In this document: one piece after another, positions 8,143 to 16,244 of the stretch
How positions within the stretch are numbered: position 1 is the stretch's first letter
Layout of the letters: the number at the start of each line of letters is the position of its first letter
Source of the DNA: Anaerolineaceae bacterium
GTDB lineage: Bacteria > Chloroflexota > Anaerolineae > Promineifilales > Promineifilaceae
Direction of reading: 5' to 3'
Assembly: GCA_002699125.1 (NCBI GenBank)
Contig: PABI01000145.1
Location: 1-33,837 of the forward strand
DNA: 33,837 nucleotides
Notes under the pieces: model-generated
What the model saw: the letters and a program-made list of their open reading frames with translations, nothing else
Databases searched by the model: none
What the model was told of the DNA's origin: nothing
Position numbers and translations under genes: made by a program

Positions 8143-9204
8143 TTACGGCCGTACCGTGAAATCCAAAATCTCCGTACCGCCAATCTTGTCGCCGCTGGCA
8201 TCGTAAGCAGTAACCGACCAGACGTAGCGGGCCGGTTCCAGCGTGAAGTCGAAGCGATAGCTCGATTCATTGACTTCTTCAAAGTCCAGCACGTTGGTCC
8301 GATTGGGATCGTCGTCATTCCACATCAAAATCTTGTAGGTGGTGGCCAGCGGGCTGTCTTCCCAGTCCAAAACGATGTTGTCGCCGCGAATTTCGGCCCC
8401 GTCAGCCGGTTCCTGGATGACAAGCTGGCAGGAACCATTCAAGCTGTCCACGACAAAATCAAACTGTTCGGCCGTTTCGGCAATCTTAACGCGGTCACTG
8501 TTAAACGCTTCGACACTCCAGCGATAGCCGCAGTTCACCGGCAGCAAATCGGTGCGATAGCTGGACTCGTTGACCCGTTTTTCAATCAAAATGGCATCGC
8601 CCTCGTCGGGATACATGGACACTTTGTAATAATCGGCTTCCGGATAGTCGTCCCAATCCAGCAGCACTTCGTCACTGGCTACCTTGCTGCCGTTGGTGGG
8701 TGCCAGCAGTTTCATGTCCAGCTTAAAAATGTTTTGCACACCAATGACCAATGTTTCTCCAGCTTCTACCTCAAATTCGGCAGAGCTGAGGATGCCGCTG
8801 GAGATATAAAGCCAGTCATCGCTGTCGAACACCTTTACGGAGAGAGCGTAAACGCCGGGATCAACATTTTGGAAGAGGTAACGGCCGTCTCCATCTGTTT
8901 CTGTTCGGACAGGTTCGCTGCCACAGCCGCTAAACGAAGAAAAGTCAGCACAAAGCTCCACCGCCAACCCCTCAGCGCCCGCACCGTTCCAGCGAATCTC
9001 ACCATAAACATTGCCCCTGTCTTCAGTGGGTTCTTCGCCGTCATAGGTCAATTCATCATTGCTGCCTGAGGATTCAGCTTCACCATCGTTAGTAGATTCA
9101 CTATTGGCCCGACCACTGTCCCCGCCAGTGTCCTCCAAAAAACCACAGCTTGTTAGCCAGATCAAGACCAAAAGCCAAAGAAGATATTTTTTCATTGCGC
9201 GCAT
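8143..9204 (-). CDS. secreted lipoprotein with beta-sandwich repeats
   Basis: A protein of about 353 residues starting MRAMKKYLLWLLVLIWLTSC, a lipoprotein signal peptide with lipobox LTSC, so it should be lipid-anchored outside the membrane. An acidic Ser/Asn/Gly linker follows. The next domain (GNVYGEIRWNGAGAEGLAVELC...TDGDGRYLFQNVDPGVYALSVKV) resembles carboxypeptidase-regulatory or transthyretin-like folds. Two fibronectin-III-like repeats follow, each with a pattern like LDW-[DE]D-x-P-x-A-x-x-Y and ending WSV-x-A-[FY]. No catalytic motif is seen; ligand binding or surface adhesion is the likely role. ATG 9204 is preceded by GGAG at 7 bases, better supported than upstream in-frame starts or the ATG at 9195. 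It converges with the clostripain-like peptidase and could be a surface partner, but nothing proves this. Confidence 0.82.
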   Translation of the reverse strand: MRAMKKYLLWLLVLIWLTSCGFLEDTGGDSGRANSESTNDGEAESSGSNDELTYDGEEPTEDRGNVYGEIRWNGAGAEGLAVELCADFSSFSGCGSEPVRTETDGDGRYLFQNVDPGVYALSVKVFDSDDWLYISSGILSSAEFEVEAGETLVIGVQNIFKLDMKLLAPTNGSKVASDEVLLDWDDYPEADYYKVSMYPDEGDAILIEKRVNESSYRTDLLPVNCGYRWSVEAFNSDRVKIAETAEQFDFVVDSLNGSCQLVIQEPADGAEIRGDNIVLDWEDSPLATTYKILMWNDDDPNRTNVLDFEEVNESSYRFDFTLEPARYVWSVTAYDASGDKIGGTEILDFTVRP

Positions 9205-9322
9205 GTTTGTTCTCCACATATCAGGTCTGCACCGGTAAAGCATTATTTCGTGGCGCAAGTGTGGCAAAAAATTCTAACGGTTCCACCTACGACTTCATGC
9301 GGATTGCCGGTACACTTGGCAG

Positions 9323-9952
9323 ATGCATCCACAACTACAACCCTATTTTGCGCAATTTCCATTGAGTGGGGAACTGGGGCGGGACGTTACGGCCGTTCTC
9401 ACCCATCACCAACTGCCCATAGTCGCCGGGCACGTCAGCCGCGTGGCCCAGGAAGCAAAACGGCTGGCAGTGCAGTTTGGCGCTGATCCGATTGGGGAAG
9501 AAACGGCCGGTTGGCTCCACGACATCAGCGGCGTCATCCCCAACGCGGTGCGGGTCGATTTGTGTCAAACGTTCAACATTCCCGTCCTGCCCGGCGAGGC
9601 TGATTTCCCCATGATTTTGCACCAGAAGCTAAGCGCCGTAGTGGCCAGGGAGGTTTTTGGCGTGACGGATACGGCCGTACTCAGCGCCATTGGCTGCCAC
9701 ACCACGCTCAAGGCCGGAGCATCGCTGCTGGACAAGATCGTGTTTGTGGCCGACAAAATCAAGTGGGACCAGCCGGGGGAGCCGCCGTATTTGGCTGAGA
9801 TTGAAACGGCCGTCACCCACTCCATCGACGATGCCTGCCGCGTTTACCTCAACTACCTCTGGCAGCAGCGCGACTCGCTGCGCTACATTCACCCCTGGTT
9901 TTTGGCAGCGTATGAAGAACTGAGTAGTCCAACCTACCGCAGGCTTCCTTAA
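9323..9952 (+). CDS. yqeK: YqeK-type HD-domain hydrolase (diadenosine tetraphosphatase)
   Basis: A metal-dependent HD-domain protein of 209 residues. The metal-binding residues fit the YqeK family in order: His37 (AGHVSR), His66-Asp67 (WLHDISG), His100 (ILHQKLSA), His126 (GCHTTLKAG) and Asp144 (VADKI). YqeK proteins hydrolyse Ap4A symmetrically to ADP, clearing a stress-linked dinucleotide in the cytoplasm. In Firmicutes the gene usually sits with nadD and rsfS; here it stands apart, followed 50 bases later by an ABM-domain gene. ATG 9323 has no strong Shine-Dalgarno. Three ACGGCCGT copies are inside. Confidence 0.87.
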   Translation: MHPQLQPYFAQFPLSGELGRDVTAVLTHHQLPIVAGHVSRVAQEAKRLAVQFGADPIGEETAGWLHDISGVIPNAVRVDLCQTFNIPVLPGEADFPMILHQKLSAVVAREVFGVTDTAVLSAIGCHTTLKAGASLLDKIVFVADKIKWDQPGEPPYLAEIETAVTHSIDDACRVYLNYLWQQRDSLRYIHPWFLAAYEELSSPTYRRLP

Positions 9953-10002
9953 TGAGGCTCGTTTTAGACAAAACCTGCGGGAGGTTTCATACAGGAGGAC
10001 AG

Positions 10003-10293
10003 ATGATTTTAGAAGTTGCGATTTTGCAGGTGAAAGAGGGGGAAACGGCCGCATTCGAAGCCACCTTTGCTCAGGCGCAAACCATCATTGCCGGAATGCC
10101 GGGATATGTGAACCATGAGCTGCAAAGATGCGTAGAAACACCAACCCAGTACATCTTATTGGTGCACTGGCAAACGTTGGCCGAGCACACCATCGGCTTT
10201 CGTCAGTCGGCCGAGTACCAGGAATGGAAAACGCTGCTGCACCACTTTTACGATCCGTTTCCAACAGTGAGGCATTACGAGCACGTTTTCTAG
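10003..10293 (+). CDS. antibiotic biosynthesis monooxygenase (ABM/YgiN-like) domain protein
   Basis: A small single-domain protein of 96 residues with the dimeric alpha/beta barrel (ABM) pattern: MILEVAILQVKEGETAAFEATFAQAQTII, GMPGYVNHELQRC, YILLVHWQTLAEHTIGFRQSAEYQEWKTLLHHF. Relatives include quinol monooxygenases such as YgiN, heme-degrading enzymes and many proteins of unknown role, so the substrate is open. ATG 10003 is clearly the start because a near-ideal AGGAGG lies 5-6 bases upstream; an in-frame ATG at 9952 overlapping the yqeK stop is much weaker. It is followed by the palindrome at 10299 and then by a convergent gene. Confidence 0.85.
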   Translation: MILEVAILQVKEGETAAFEATFAQAQTIIAGMPGYVNHELQRCVETPTQYILLVHWQTLAEHTIGFRQSAEYQEWKTLLHHFYDPFPTVRHYEHVF

Positions 10294-10298
10294 ATTCC

Positions 10299-10313
10299 AG
10301 GACTGGCAGTCCT
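10299..10313. repeat. AGGACTGGCAGTCCT palindrome between convergent genes
   Basis: This perfect 15-base palindrome with a single central base lies between the ABM gene stop (10293) and the convergent DUF2785-like gene stop (10321). As RNA it can form AGGAC-loop-GTCCT. It shares its core with the hairpins at 8078-8137 and 26169-26229, so it may be a single arm of that repeat family acting as a weak bidirectional terminator. Confidence 0.6.
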
Positions 10314-10320
10314 CACCCGT

Positions 10321-11211
10321 TCAGAACAGGGCAATTTCTTGCAGCGTTTGGTTCACCAGGTTGGCCAGCGCATTGGCACTGTTTTCGCCGATTTGTTCGG
10401 CCGTTTCTGGCTTGTGGGCACGGAAATAAAGACTGCGCAAAAAGTTCTTGACGTTTTGCGCCTGGCGGTAGCAGTCGGGGAACGGCTCTTTTTGCCGGGC
10501 CAGCGGCACAAAACCGGCCAGCCACTCCTGCACGTCAGACGGGGTAAGCACCTTGCGCCCCAAAGCGGCAATGACGGGCGTCACCAGCCGCTCATCCTCA
10601 AGATGCACGAAGACAATTTTGTCCTCGGCTGCCTTTTGCCGGATGCCGTTTAAGATTTCCAGCAGTTCTTCATTGTCCATCTCTTTGCACTGCACCAGTT
10701 CATCCAAAGCATCGGCCGTGTGGGCCACGGCGTGGGCCCAGCCTTTGGGTTCGCCCGCTTCGTCCTCGTCCAGTTCTTCCAGGACAAAACCGCGCAAATC
10801 TTGCTCTTTCTCCAGGTAGTCAAGCAGTTTTACTTTCACTTCGCGCAGTTCGTAGGGCATGAGGAACGGCCGTATCCGGTGCCGGCTCAAAATCAGGGGC
10901 ACCAGCAGCGCAGAAAAGCTGCGCATAAACACAGAGTCCGTCTCCGATTCACCCAGCTTGTAAAACAGGTGTTCTTCCGTGAGCAACTGACGCAGCAGCG
11001 TTTTCAGGTCGTCGTCCTCAAACTTGTCGGCCAAAATCCAGGTAGCCAGCGTGCTGTAAATCAAGTCATCGCGCAGCTCGGCATCGGGACAGCCAAGATG
11101 GGGCAGCATTTCCAGGGCGCGAGGCAGCGCCTTGGCCTGCTCCGGCAAGGCAAAGTCGTTGTCGGCAATCTCATAAAGCTGATCTTTCAAGGCACGCTCA
11201 CTGAGTCGCAT
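10321..11211 (-). CDS. DUF2785-like protein of unknown function
   Basis: A soluble, mostly helical protein of 296 residues. The segment GWAHAVAHTADALDELVQCKEMDNEELLEILNGI is the best landmark and looks like the DUF2785 family known from Gram-positive and environmental bacteria; I recall the pattern rather than having matched it. It is acidic, with LDEDEAGEPKGW in the middle. There is no signal peptide or membrane segment. ATG 11211 follows AGGT at about 11 bases. It is the last gene of a tight minus-strand run, 13 bases after the small membrane protein gene. No function can be assigned. Confidence 0.75.
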   Translation of the reverse strand: MRLSERALKDQLYEIADNDFALPEQAKALPRALEMLPHLGCPDAELRDDLIYSTLATWILADKFEDDDLKTLLRQLLTEEHLFYKLGESETDSVFMRSFSALLVPLILSRHRIRPFLMPYELREVKVKLLDYLEKEQDLRGFVLEELDEDEAGEPKGWAHAVAHTADALDELVQCKEMDNEELLEILNGIRQKAAEDKIVFVHLEDERLVTPVIAALGRKVLTPSDVQEWLAGFVPLARQKEPFPDCYRQAQNVKNFLRSLYFRAHKPETAEQIGENSANALANLVNQTLQEIALF

Positions 11212-11224
11212 AACTTTGTTCTAC

Positions 11225-11626
11225 CTACGGCTTTTCTTCATCCTGGAGTCTTTGCCATTTACGCAAATGGCGTATGCCATCCCAGATGATGACAACAAAA
11301 ATAGCACCGGCAAAAAACGGGTTTTTTGAGCTAAAGAGAACAACAACAGTCATCGGAATGGCCAACCATACCTTACGATGAAATTTTTCCTTTTCATTAA
11401 GGTCTTTCCCTCGTCTAATGCTGTTTAACGCATTTACTATTTGCTCTCTGAAATCCGCAAATTTCTCAGATCGTTGCAAGAGTAAGCCTACCGCAAGAAT
11501 TACGAAACCGATTATGATCCAAGGAACCACAGAGGATGAATTAATGATTGCAACCAAAACAACGTTAATTACAAACAATACAAGCGCTACCGATTTAACA
11601 TTTTTGCTGAGGTTTTTGTCATTCAT
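11225..11626 (-). CDS. small membrane protein of unknown function
   Basis: A protein of about 133 residues with three or four hydrophobic segments: VALVLFVINVVLVAII and VVPWIIIGFVILAVGLLL near the N-terminus, then after a basic loop (RRGKDLNEKEKFHRK) VWLAIPMTVVVLFSS and FFAGAIFVVIIW. I do not recognise a family. ATG 11626 overlaps the stop of the MazG-like gene by 8 bases (ATGAATGA), suggesting translational coupling; a longer in-frame extension to 11680 would run further into that gene. The gene is visibly more AT-rich than its neighbours and has no ACGGCCGT, so it may be a recent arrival. Confidence 0.7.
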   Translation of the reverse strand: MNDKNLSKNVKSVALVLFVINVVLVAIINSSSVVPWIIIGFVILAVGLLLQRSEKFADFREQIVNALNSIRRGKDLNEKEKFHRKVWLAIPMTVVVLFSSKNPFFAGAIFVVIIWDGIRHLRKWQRLQDEEKP

Positions 11627-12107
11627 GATTACACTCGATTTGTGAATCGATCCAGCCAGCTGAATTTCCTTGCTGTTCAATCACGCTACGCACATCGGCC
11701 GGCTGCCAGCCGGGTGGCTTGAGGACTTTACCGTCGGCGCGGCGCGGGCCGCCGGCTTTGCTCAGGTTAGCGCGGTGGACCTCGGCAAAAACAGCGTCGG
11801 CATCCACGCCGCAGGCTAGGATGGCACCGTAGGTCACGTAGAGCAGGTCGGCCAGTTCATGCACCCACGATGTCACGTCGGCCGGATTGGCCCGATCATT
11901 TGATTGGAGAACGGCCGTTAACGTTTCCCACGCTTCAGTTGCCTCCGCAAACTCCTCCTGGAGCAGCTTTTGGCGCAGCTGCAAAATTTCCAGTGAGGGA
12001 ACAACCGGTTTGGGCGGCACCGGCGCGCCAACGGCATCGTGAAACTCCACAATCTTTTGTGCATTGGTCAGGCCCGGCTGGGGCACGGGTGATTTAGTTG
12101 ATTCCAT
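11619..12107 (-). CDS. MazG / phosphoribosyl-ATP pyrophosphohydrolase-like protein
   Basis: A protein of 162 residues with the all-alpha NTP pyrophosphohydrolase pattern: KLLQEEFAEATEAW (Glu51, Glu52, Glu55) followed by WVHELADLLYVTYG (Glu84, Asp87), the usual metal-binding E-E-x-x-E and E-x-x-D layout. The tail HRANLSKAGGPRRADGKVLKPPGWQPADV is typical of the short MazG-like/PRA-PH group. These enzymes cleave NTPs, often damaged ones, to NMP and pyrophosphate; the exact substrate is not readable. The gene overlaps the HAD hydrolase gene by 14 bases and the membrane-protein gene by 8, so the three are almost certainly co-transcribed. GAGG lies about 6 bases before ATG 12107. Confidence 0.85.
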   Translation of the reverse strand: MESTKSPVPQPGLTNAQKIVEFHDAVGAPVPPKPVVPSLEILQLRQKLLQEEFAEATEAWETLTAVLQSNDRANPADVTSWVHELADLLYVTYGAILACGVDADAVFAEVHRANLSKAGGPRRADGKVLKPPGWQPADVRSVIEQQGNSAGWIDSQIECNHE

Positions 12108-12759
12108 TGGTTACCTCGGTGATGAGTTGGCTGAGCGGCATGTCGGTGAGGGCATTTAGACGGTAGTCGGCGTGGTCGAGGTTGAGGTCACGGGTCATTG
12201 TATTGGGAACGGCCGTACACCACAACCCCGCCGCTTTTGCCGCCGTCACCCCGTTGGGCGAATCTTCCAGCGCCAATCCTTCATGCGGGGCAATCTCCAA
12301 TGCAGCAATAGCTGCCCGGTAAACGGCGGGGTCTGGCTTGCCCACCCCACCTACATCGTCGGCGCAGCAAATCACCGCAAACTGCTCAAATAATCCTAAC
12401 CGCTGCAAGTGGTCATCGACCCAGCCGTGGTCAGAGCTGGAGGCAAGGCCAATTTTCAACCCCAATTGCCGCGCTTCGGCCAGATAATTTTCCACGCCGG
12501 GCAGAATGGTTTGCAACGCCAGCAGCTCGTTGTCTCGCGCTTTGCGCTTGGCCCACACCATTTGCCGGTCTAACGGCCGTCCCACCAGCTCCTCCAAATG
12601 CAAATATGGATTAAACGCTACCGTCCCAATTTGGGCATTCCACACGTCTCGCGGCAGCTCCACGCCAAAATAAGCATACGTTTCCTGCCAGGAGATAAAA
12701 TCGGGGGTTTCAGAATCAAAAATCAGACCGTCAAAATCAAAAATCAAGGCTCGAATCAT
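12094..12759 (-). CDS. HAD-superfamily hydrolase (beta-phosphoglucomutase-like)
   Basis: A HAD subfamily IA protein of 221 residues. Motif I is FDFDGLIFDSE with nucleophile Asp8 and Asp10; motif II is LASSSDHGWV; motif III/IV are GKPDPAVYRAA and ALEDSPNGVTAAKAAG. This matches phosphatases and beta-phosphoglucomutase relatives acting on small phosphorylated metabolites. Being joined to a MazG-like pyrophosphohydrolase gene, it may help in nucleotide or sugar-phosphate housekeeping, but this is only a suggestion. There is no Shine-Dalgarno before ATG 12759; instead a TATAAT sits 7 bases upstream, so the mRNA may be leaderless. Confidence 0.9.
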   Translation of the reverse strand: MIRALIFDFDGLIFDSETPDFISWQETYAYFGVELPRDVWNAQIGTVAFNPYLHLEELVGRPLDRQMVWAKRKARDNELLALQTILPGVENYLAEARQLGLKIGLASSSDHGWVDDHLQRLGLFEQFAVICCADDVGGVGKPDPAVYRAAIAALEIAPHEGLALEDSPNGVTAAKAAGLWCTAVPNTMTRDLNLDHADYRLNALTDMPLSQLITEVTNGIN

Positions 12760-12766
12760 GGCGGCA

Positions 12767-12772
12767 ATTATA
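12767..12772 (-). promoter_or_regulatory. TATAAT -10 box giving a probable leaderless transcript
   Basis: On the minus strand a perfect TATAAT ends 7 bases before the HAD gene ATG (12759). A start point at the usual distance would fall at or next to the A of ATG. No Shine-Dalgarno is present. A -35 element is not obvious. Confidence 0.5.
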
Positions 12773-12778
12773 CCGATT

Positions 12779-12866
12779 TAGCCACAGAGGACACAGAGGT
12801 AAAAGAGAAAGTCTCTCAAATCTCTGTGCGCTACTTCGACTACGCCCAGCACAAGTCCGTGTCAAA
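12779..12866. repeat. intergenic filler with short iterated repeats
   Basis: The gap between the TauE-like and HAD genes contains CCACAGAGGACACAGAGG and an AATCTCTGTGCG stretch, then CTTCGACTACGCCCAGCACA. These resemble short dispersed repeats seen in gaps of many environmental bacterial genomes; I recall this rather than having searched. Related CTCTGCGCCTCTGCG occurs near 19050. Confidence 0.4.
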
Positions 12867-13664
12867 TTAACCAAACAACAAGCCAATTAAACTCTGGCCG
12901 AGGATGAGCTGGAGGCCAACCAGCAGCAGGATGCCGTAGACGATGCGGTTAAACCAAACCTCGTTGAAGCGCTGGTTGAGCCAGACGCCCAGCTTGGTGC
13001 CGAGGAACAACACAGGCAGCAGCAGGACGGTGACGGTGAGGTTGCCTACCACTAGCAAACCCAGCCAGGCATAGGGGATTAACTTGACCAGATTGACGAT
13101 GAAAAAGAAAACGGCCGTTGTCCCCACGAACAAATTGCGCGGCAGCTTTTGCGGCAGCATATAGATCATCATTGGCGGACCGCCGACGTGGGCCAGGGTA
13201 GAGACAAAACCGGAGGTGGTACCAAGAATATGGCCGGCGGTGGGGGACGGCCGTTTCTGTTCCACCACCTGCAAAATCCGGCTGCGCACCGCCTGGTACA
13301 GCACAAACGCCAGAGCAATGAGTCCAATCCCCAGCTTGAGCACCCGCTCCTGGTCGCTAAACTGGCGGAAGAAAAACGCGCCCAGCACGATGCCCAGCAG
13401 TGCCCCCGGCAGCACCGCCCGCAGGCTGGGTTTGTCCACCTGATTGTAATAATGGCGCACGGTAAACACATCTGCCAGCAGCAAAATGGGCAGCAGCAGC
13501 GCCGCCGCCTCGGGCACAGGCATCACCAGCGACAGCAGCGGCGTGGCAATGACACCCGGCCCGCTGCCAAACCCGGCTTTGGATACGCCAATCAGTAAGG
13601 CAGTGGCTACGGCCGCTAACCAAAATTGTGGTGGCAACGTTGGTAGTTGAAAGAGGTCAGGCAT
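12867..13664 (-). CDS. TauE/SafE-family membrane permease
   Basis: A highly hydrophobic protein of 265 residues with seven to eight membrane spans. The N-terminal half has the family pattern ALLIGVSKAGFGSGPGVIATPLLSLVMP, and the second half mirrors it with GTTSGFVSTLAHVGGPPMMIYML, the paired G-rich segments of TauE/SafE. Members export sulfite, sulfoacetate or related anions; the actual substrate is unknown. ATG 13664 is only 12 bases after the stop of the TPR-like gene, so the two are likely co-transcribed; a Shine-Dalgarno is not clear. Confidence 0.88.
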   Translation of the reverse strand: MPDLFQLPTLPPQFWLAAVATALLIGVSKAGFGSGPGVIATPLLSLVMPVPEAAALLLPILLLADVFTVRHYYNQVDKPSLRAVLPGALLGIVLGAFFFRQFSDQERVLKLGIGLIALAFVLYQAVRSRILQVVEQKRPSPTAGHILGTTSGFVSTLAHVGGPPMMIYMLPQKLPRNLFVGTTAVFFFIVNLVKLIPYAWLGLLVVGNLTVTVLLLPVLFLGTKLGVWLNQRFNEVWFNRIVYGILLLVGLQLILGQSLIGLLFG

Positions 13665-13676
13665 AGAAGAGGGAAT

Positions 13677-14750
13677 TCATTCGCCAAACGATTTGTCATC
13701 ATCCTCTTCACCGTCATCAAACAGGGGCGGGTTAGAGAGGTAGCTGAGCAGATATTGCTTGAGGAACAGCTCTTGCTGCGGATCGTCGATTTCCAGCAGC
13801 AAATATTGGGCCCATTCGGGAAATTGGCTGGTGTCGATGTCGCCGCTTTCCAGCTTGTCCAGGTAGCTCCAGTCAACGGCCGTATCCCACCCATCAGCCT
13901 CAGGCAGCGCCGCCAACACCTCATCCACACGGGCCACTAACTCCTCCTGCACCGGTGCAGGCAGTTCGAAATCATCCGGCAGCTTATCCAGGTTTGGCGG
14001 AATGTGTTCAAACGGTGCGTCATAATCGTCCAGGGTGGCGGCAAAGTCGGGGTCAATCTGGGCCATCATCTGGCGGTAGCGACGGCCGTGTGTAGAGGTG
14101 CGCGGCGGAATCCAGGGAATGCGATCCTGATAGTCGCGCCACCAGCGCACTTCGGCCCAGAGGCGACGGCCGTCTGCCGAACGCGGAAATTGGGCCAGCA
14201 GCATCTCCAGCACGTCAACAGACTCGGCAAAATAACCCTGATCGGCGTAGAGATGCCCCACCCACAACATGGCTACTTCTGGCTTGGTCGTCCGTTTGAA
14301 CAGTTCCAGGAAGATTGGCCAGGCCATCTCGCTGCCGCGCGACTGCCCCAGCAAATAATCTTGCAGGAGCTGGCCGCGCCCTTCTTCCAACATGTCGTGC
14401 ACGTCCCGGGGCATCACGTCATCGCTGTCGCTGGATTCGTCGTACTGCCGGTAGCGTCCCTCCCAGCGGCTGGTATAGCGAAAAGAGAGCGCCAGCCGCC
14501 GCCGCTGTTGCCAGGGGCGGTCATCCCACTCATCCACGTGGCGGCCAATCGCCTTGCGATTATCGCGAATAAGCCACGGATCGCTAAACGCCTCCAGGAC
14601 CAACTCGGCCGCTTCCTTCAGCTCGGGGAAGTGGGCCAGCACCTCAAAACAGAGTGCCGCCGCGTCCATCTGGCCGTAATCATCCTCCTGCAGCAGGGCA
14701 CGGGCCTGCGCCAGCCGCCGCGAAACATATTCTGGATATTGTTCTGCCAT
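13677..14750 (-). CDS. TPR-like helical protein of unknown function
   Basis: An acidic soluble protein of about 357 residues. The first half is helical and looks like degenerate tetratricopeptide repeats (RRLAQARALLQEDDYGQMDAAALCFEVLAHFPELKEAAELVLEAF; later VGHLYADQGYFAESVDVLEMLLAQFPRSADGRRLWAEV). The second half is less structured, with a very acidic tail (FDDGEEDDDKSFGE). I do not recognise a named family. ATG 14750 is preceded by AGAGGAT at 8 bases; the frame stays open upstream to 14927, but that would overlap the divergent DUF4037 gene. Its gene is followed closely by the TauE-like permease gene. A scaffold role is possible; nothing shows it directly. Confidence 0.75.
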   Translation of the reverse strand: MAEQYPEYVSRRLAQARALLQEDDYGQMDAAALCFEVLAHFPELKEAAELVLEAFSDPWLIRDNRKAIGRHVDEWDDRPWQQRRRLALSFRYTSRWEGRYRQYDESSDSDDVMPRDVHDMLEEGRGQLLQDYLLGQSRGSEMAWPIFLELFKRTTKPEVAMLWVGHLYADQGYFAESVDVLEMLLAQFPRSADGRRLWAEVRWWRDYQDRIPWIPPRTSTHGRRYRQMMAQIDPDFAATLDDYDAPFEHIPPNLDKLPDDFELPAPVQEELVARVDEVLAALPEADGWDTAVDWSYLDKLESGDIDTSQFPEWAQYLLLEIDDPQQELFLKQYLLSYLSNPPLFDDGEEDDDKSFGE

Positions 14751-14823
14751 TGATATAATCCTCTTGGAATCTGGCTTGTCCGAGGTAGGATTATAACAAG
14801 AATTGGCTTGAATTGAGAGGAAG

Positions 14824-15939
14824 ATGCCTACGAATATCATGGAATTACCCTTCATCAAAGGCCTGGATTTGTGTGAACAATTTTTTGAGGTAGCGGTACG
14901 GCCGTTGCTCGACCACCACTTCCCCAATCTGCGCTACGCTGCCGGACGGCTGGGCGGCGGCTCTGACGTGCTGGGCTTCGATACGCCGCAATCCCGCGAC
15001 CACGATTGGGGACCACGCGGCACCCTCTTTCTGGCCGAAGCTGACTTTGATGAACTGACACCGGCCATTGACCAACTGCTGCGGGAAAAGTTACCGACCA
15101 CTTTTCGTGGCTATCCGACCCATTACGGCCGTCACCCCGACGGCAGCCTCAATTTGGAATTCATCGACGCCGGCCCGGTCAACCACATGATCAAAATCAC
15201 GACCGCTGAGCGATTTGCCCAGGCGTACCTGGCGCTGGATATCAGTCAGCCGCTGCAGCCGGCGAATTGGCTTTGCTTGCCCTCACAGCATTTGGCGACG
15301 ATGCGCAACGGCCGTCTCTTTCATGACAGCCTGGGCGAAATGACCCAACTGCGGCAGACGCTGCACTTTTACCCGCACGACGTCTGGCTCTATTTGCTGG
15401 CCGGGCAGTGGACGCGCATCGCTCAGGAAGATGTGTTTGTCAGCCGCACCGGGGACGTGGGCGATGATCTTGGCTCGCGTATGATTGCCGGGCGGCAGGT
15501 GCAAAACGTCATGCGGCTGGCATTTTTACTGGAGAAAAAATATGCGCCTTACAGCAAATGGTTTGGCACCGCCTTTGCTCAACTGGATTGCGCTGCTGAC
15601 CTGGCACCGATTTTTGACCGCGTCTGGCAAGCGGCAAGCTGGCAGCCGCGTGAGGCCGCCCTCAACGAAGCGTACCTCTACCTGGCGCGCTGGCACAATA
15701 AATTACAACTGACCGATCCGCTGCCGGCCGAAGTGGGATTTTTCCATGAACGGCCGTATCGCGTCATCCACACTGACCAATACGCCGACGTCCTCTATGA
15801 GCAAATCCAAGACCCGCAAGTCCGTGCCTTGCCGCGCGGCCTGGGCAACCTGGACCAACTCTCTGACTCTACCGACATTCTTTCTGCCGCCTGGCGCTTC
15901 CCTAAATTTGCCCCTCTCTTTGACTCCGAAAATCTGTAA
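14824..15939 (+). CDS. DUF4037-domain protein (nucleotidyltransferase-like)
   Basis: A protein of 371 residues. The start has a nucleotidyltransferase-like look: RLGGGSDVLGFDTPQSRDHDWGPRGTLFL (about residues 42-70), the G-S-D and R-D-H-x-W-G-P-R signature of DUF4037. Later parts (GRLFHDSLGEMTQLRQTLHFYPHDVWLYLLAGQW, RMIAGRQVQNVMRLAFLLEKKYAPYSKWFG) match the helical C-terminal half of the family. No biochemical role is established that I know of. ATG 14824 follows GAGAGGAAG almost directly; ATG 14839 is an alternative. It diverges from the TPR-like gene with a 73-base gap. Four ACGGCCGT copies lie within it. Confidence 0.85.
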   Translation: MPTNIMELPFIKGLDLCEQFFEVAVRPLLDHHFPNLRYAAGRLGGGSDVLGFDTPQSRDHDWGPRGTLFLAEADFDELTPAIDQLLREKLPTTFRGYPTHYGRHPDGSLNLEFIDAGPVNHMIKITTAERFAQAYLALDISQPLQPANWLCLPSQHLATMRNGRLFHDSLGEMTQLRQTLHFYPHDVWLYLLAGQWTRIAQEDVFVSRTGDVGDDLGSRMIAGRQVQNVMRLAFLLEKKYAPYSKWFGTAFAQLDCAADLAPIFDRVWQAASWQPREAALNEAYLYLARWHNKLQLTDPLPAEVGFFHERPYRVIHTDQYADVLYEQIQDPQVRALPRGLGNLDQLSDSTDILSAAWRFPKFAPLFDSENL

Positions 15940-15943
15940 AACC

Positions 15944-16004
15944 GTGATGCGTGAAACGTGAAACGTGATGAGATGCTGGTCATGTTTCACGTTTCATGCA
16001 TCAT
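15944..16004 (+). terminator. long hairpin after the DUF4037 gene
   Basis: The arms 15944-15964 and 15984-16004 pair over about 20 positions with G-T wobbles, around a 19-base loop. The right arm is built from GTTTCACGTTTCATGCAT. The left arm also contains the direct iteration GTGAAACGTGAAACGTGA. It starts 5 bases past the stop codon, so termination or 3' end protection is likely. No T run follows. The remaining gap to 16244 is upstream DNA of the fasciclin gene. Confidence 0.6.
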
Positions 16005-16141
16005 TACCTCCTGTTTCTATCCCATTTATGAGCTAAACCTTAACAATACCATTGCACAATACGTACAAATCCGGTGCCTGGCCGTAATTCTGTGCAAAGG
16101 GTGAACAAGATCGCCCGAGCCTGAAAATCGGCAAAACTGGT

Positions 16142-16157
16142 TTTTGTGCGCACAAAA
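16142..16157. promoter_or_regulatory. 16-bp perfect palindrome TTTTGTGCGCACAAAA
   Basis: A perfect palindrome about 90 bases upstream of the fasciclin lipoprotein start. Allowing one unpaired base it extends to TGG...CCA. Size and place fit an operator for a dimeric regulator; no promoter boxes are clear enough to anchor it. Confidence 0.45.
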
Positions 16158-16244
16158 CCATCATTTCTAACAAACAGAAACGGACACAAACGCGCTAACA
16201 AACTATCGTGTCCAAACAGACCATAAATGGAGTAGAAGAACATC

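Noticed and set aside
9937..9987. Possible attenuator between yqeK and the ABM gene (CCGCAGG/CCTGCGG and AAACCT/AGGTTT)
   Set aside because: Two short competing stems of 6-7 bp are present, but the first lies inside the yqeK coding region and neither is strong enough to support a call.
14004..14753. Open frame of 249 codons on the plus strand opposite the TPR-like gene
   Set aside because: Composition is typical of an antisense shadow, and the minus-strand gene has a good ribosome site and protein-like sequence.
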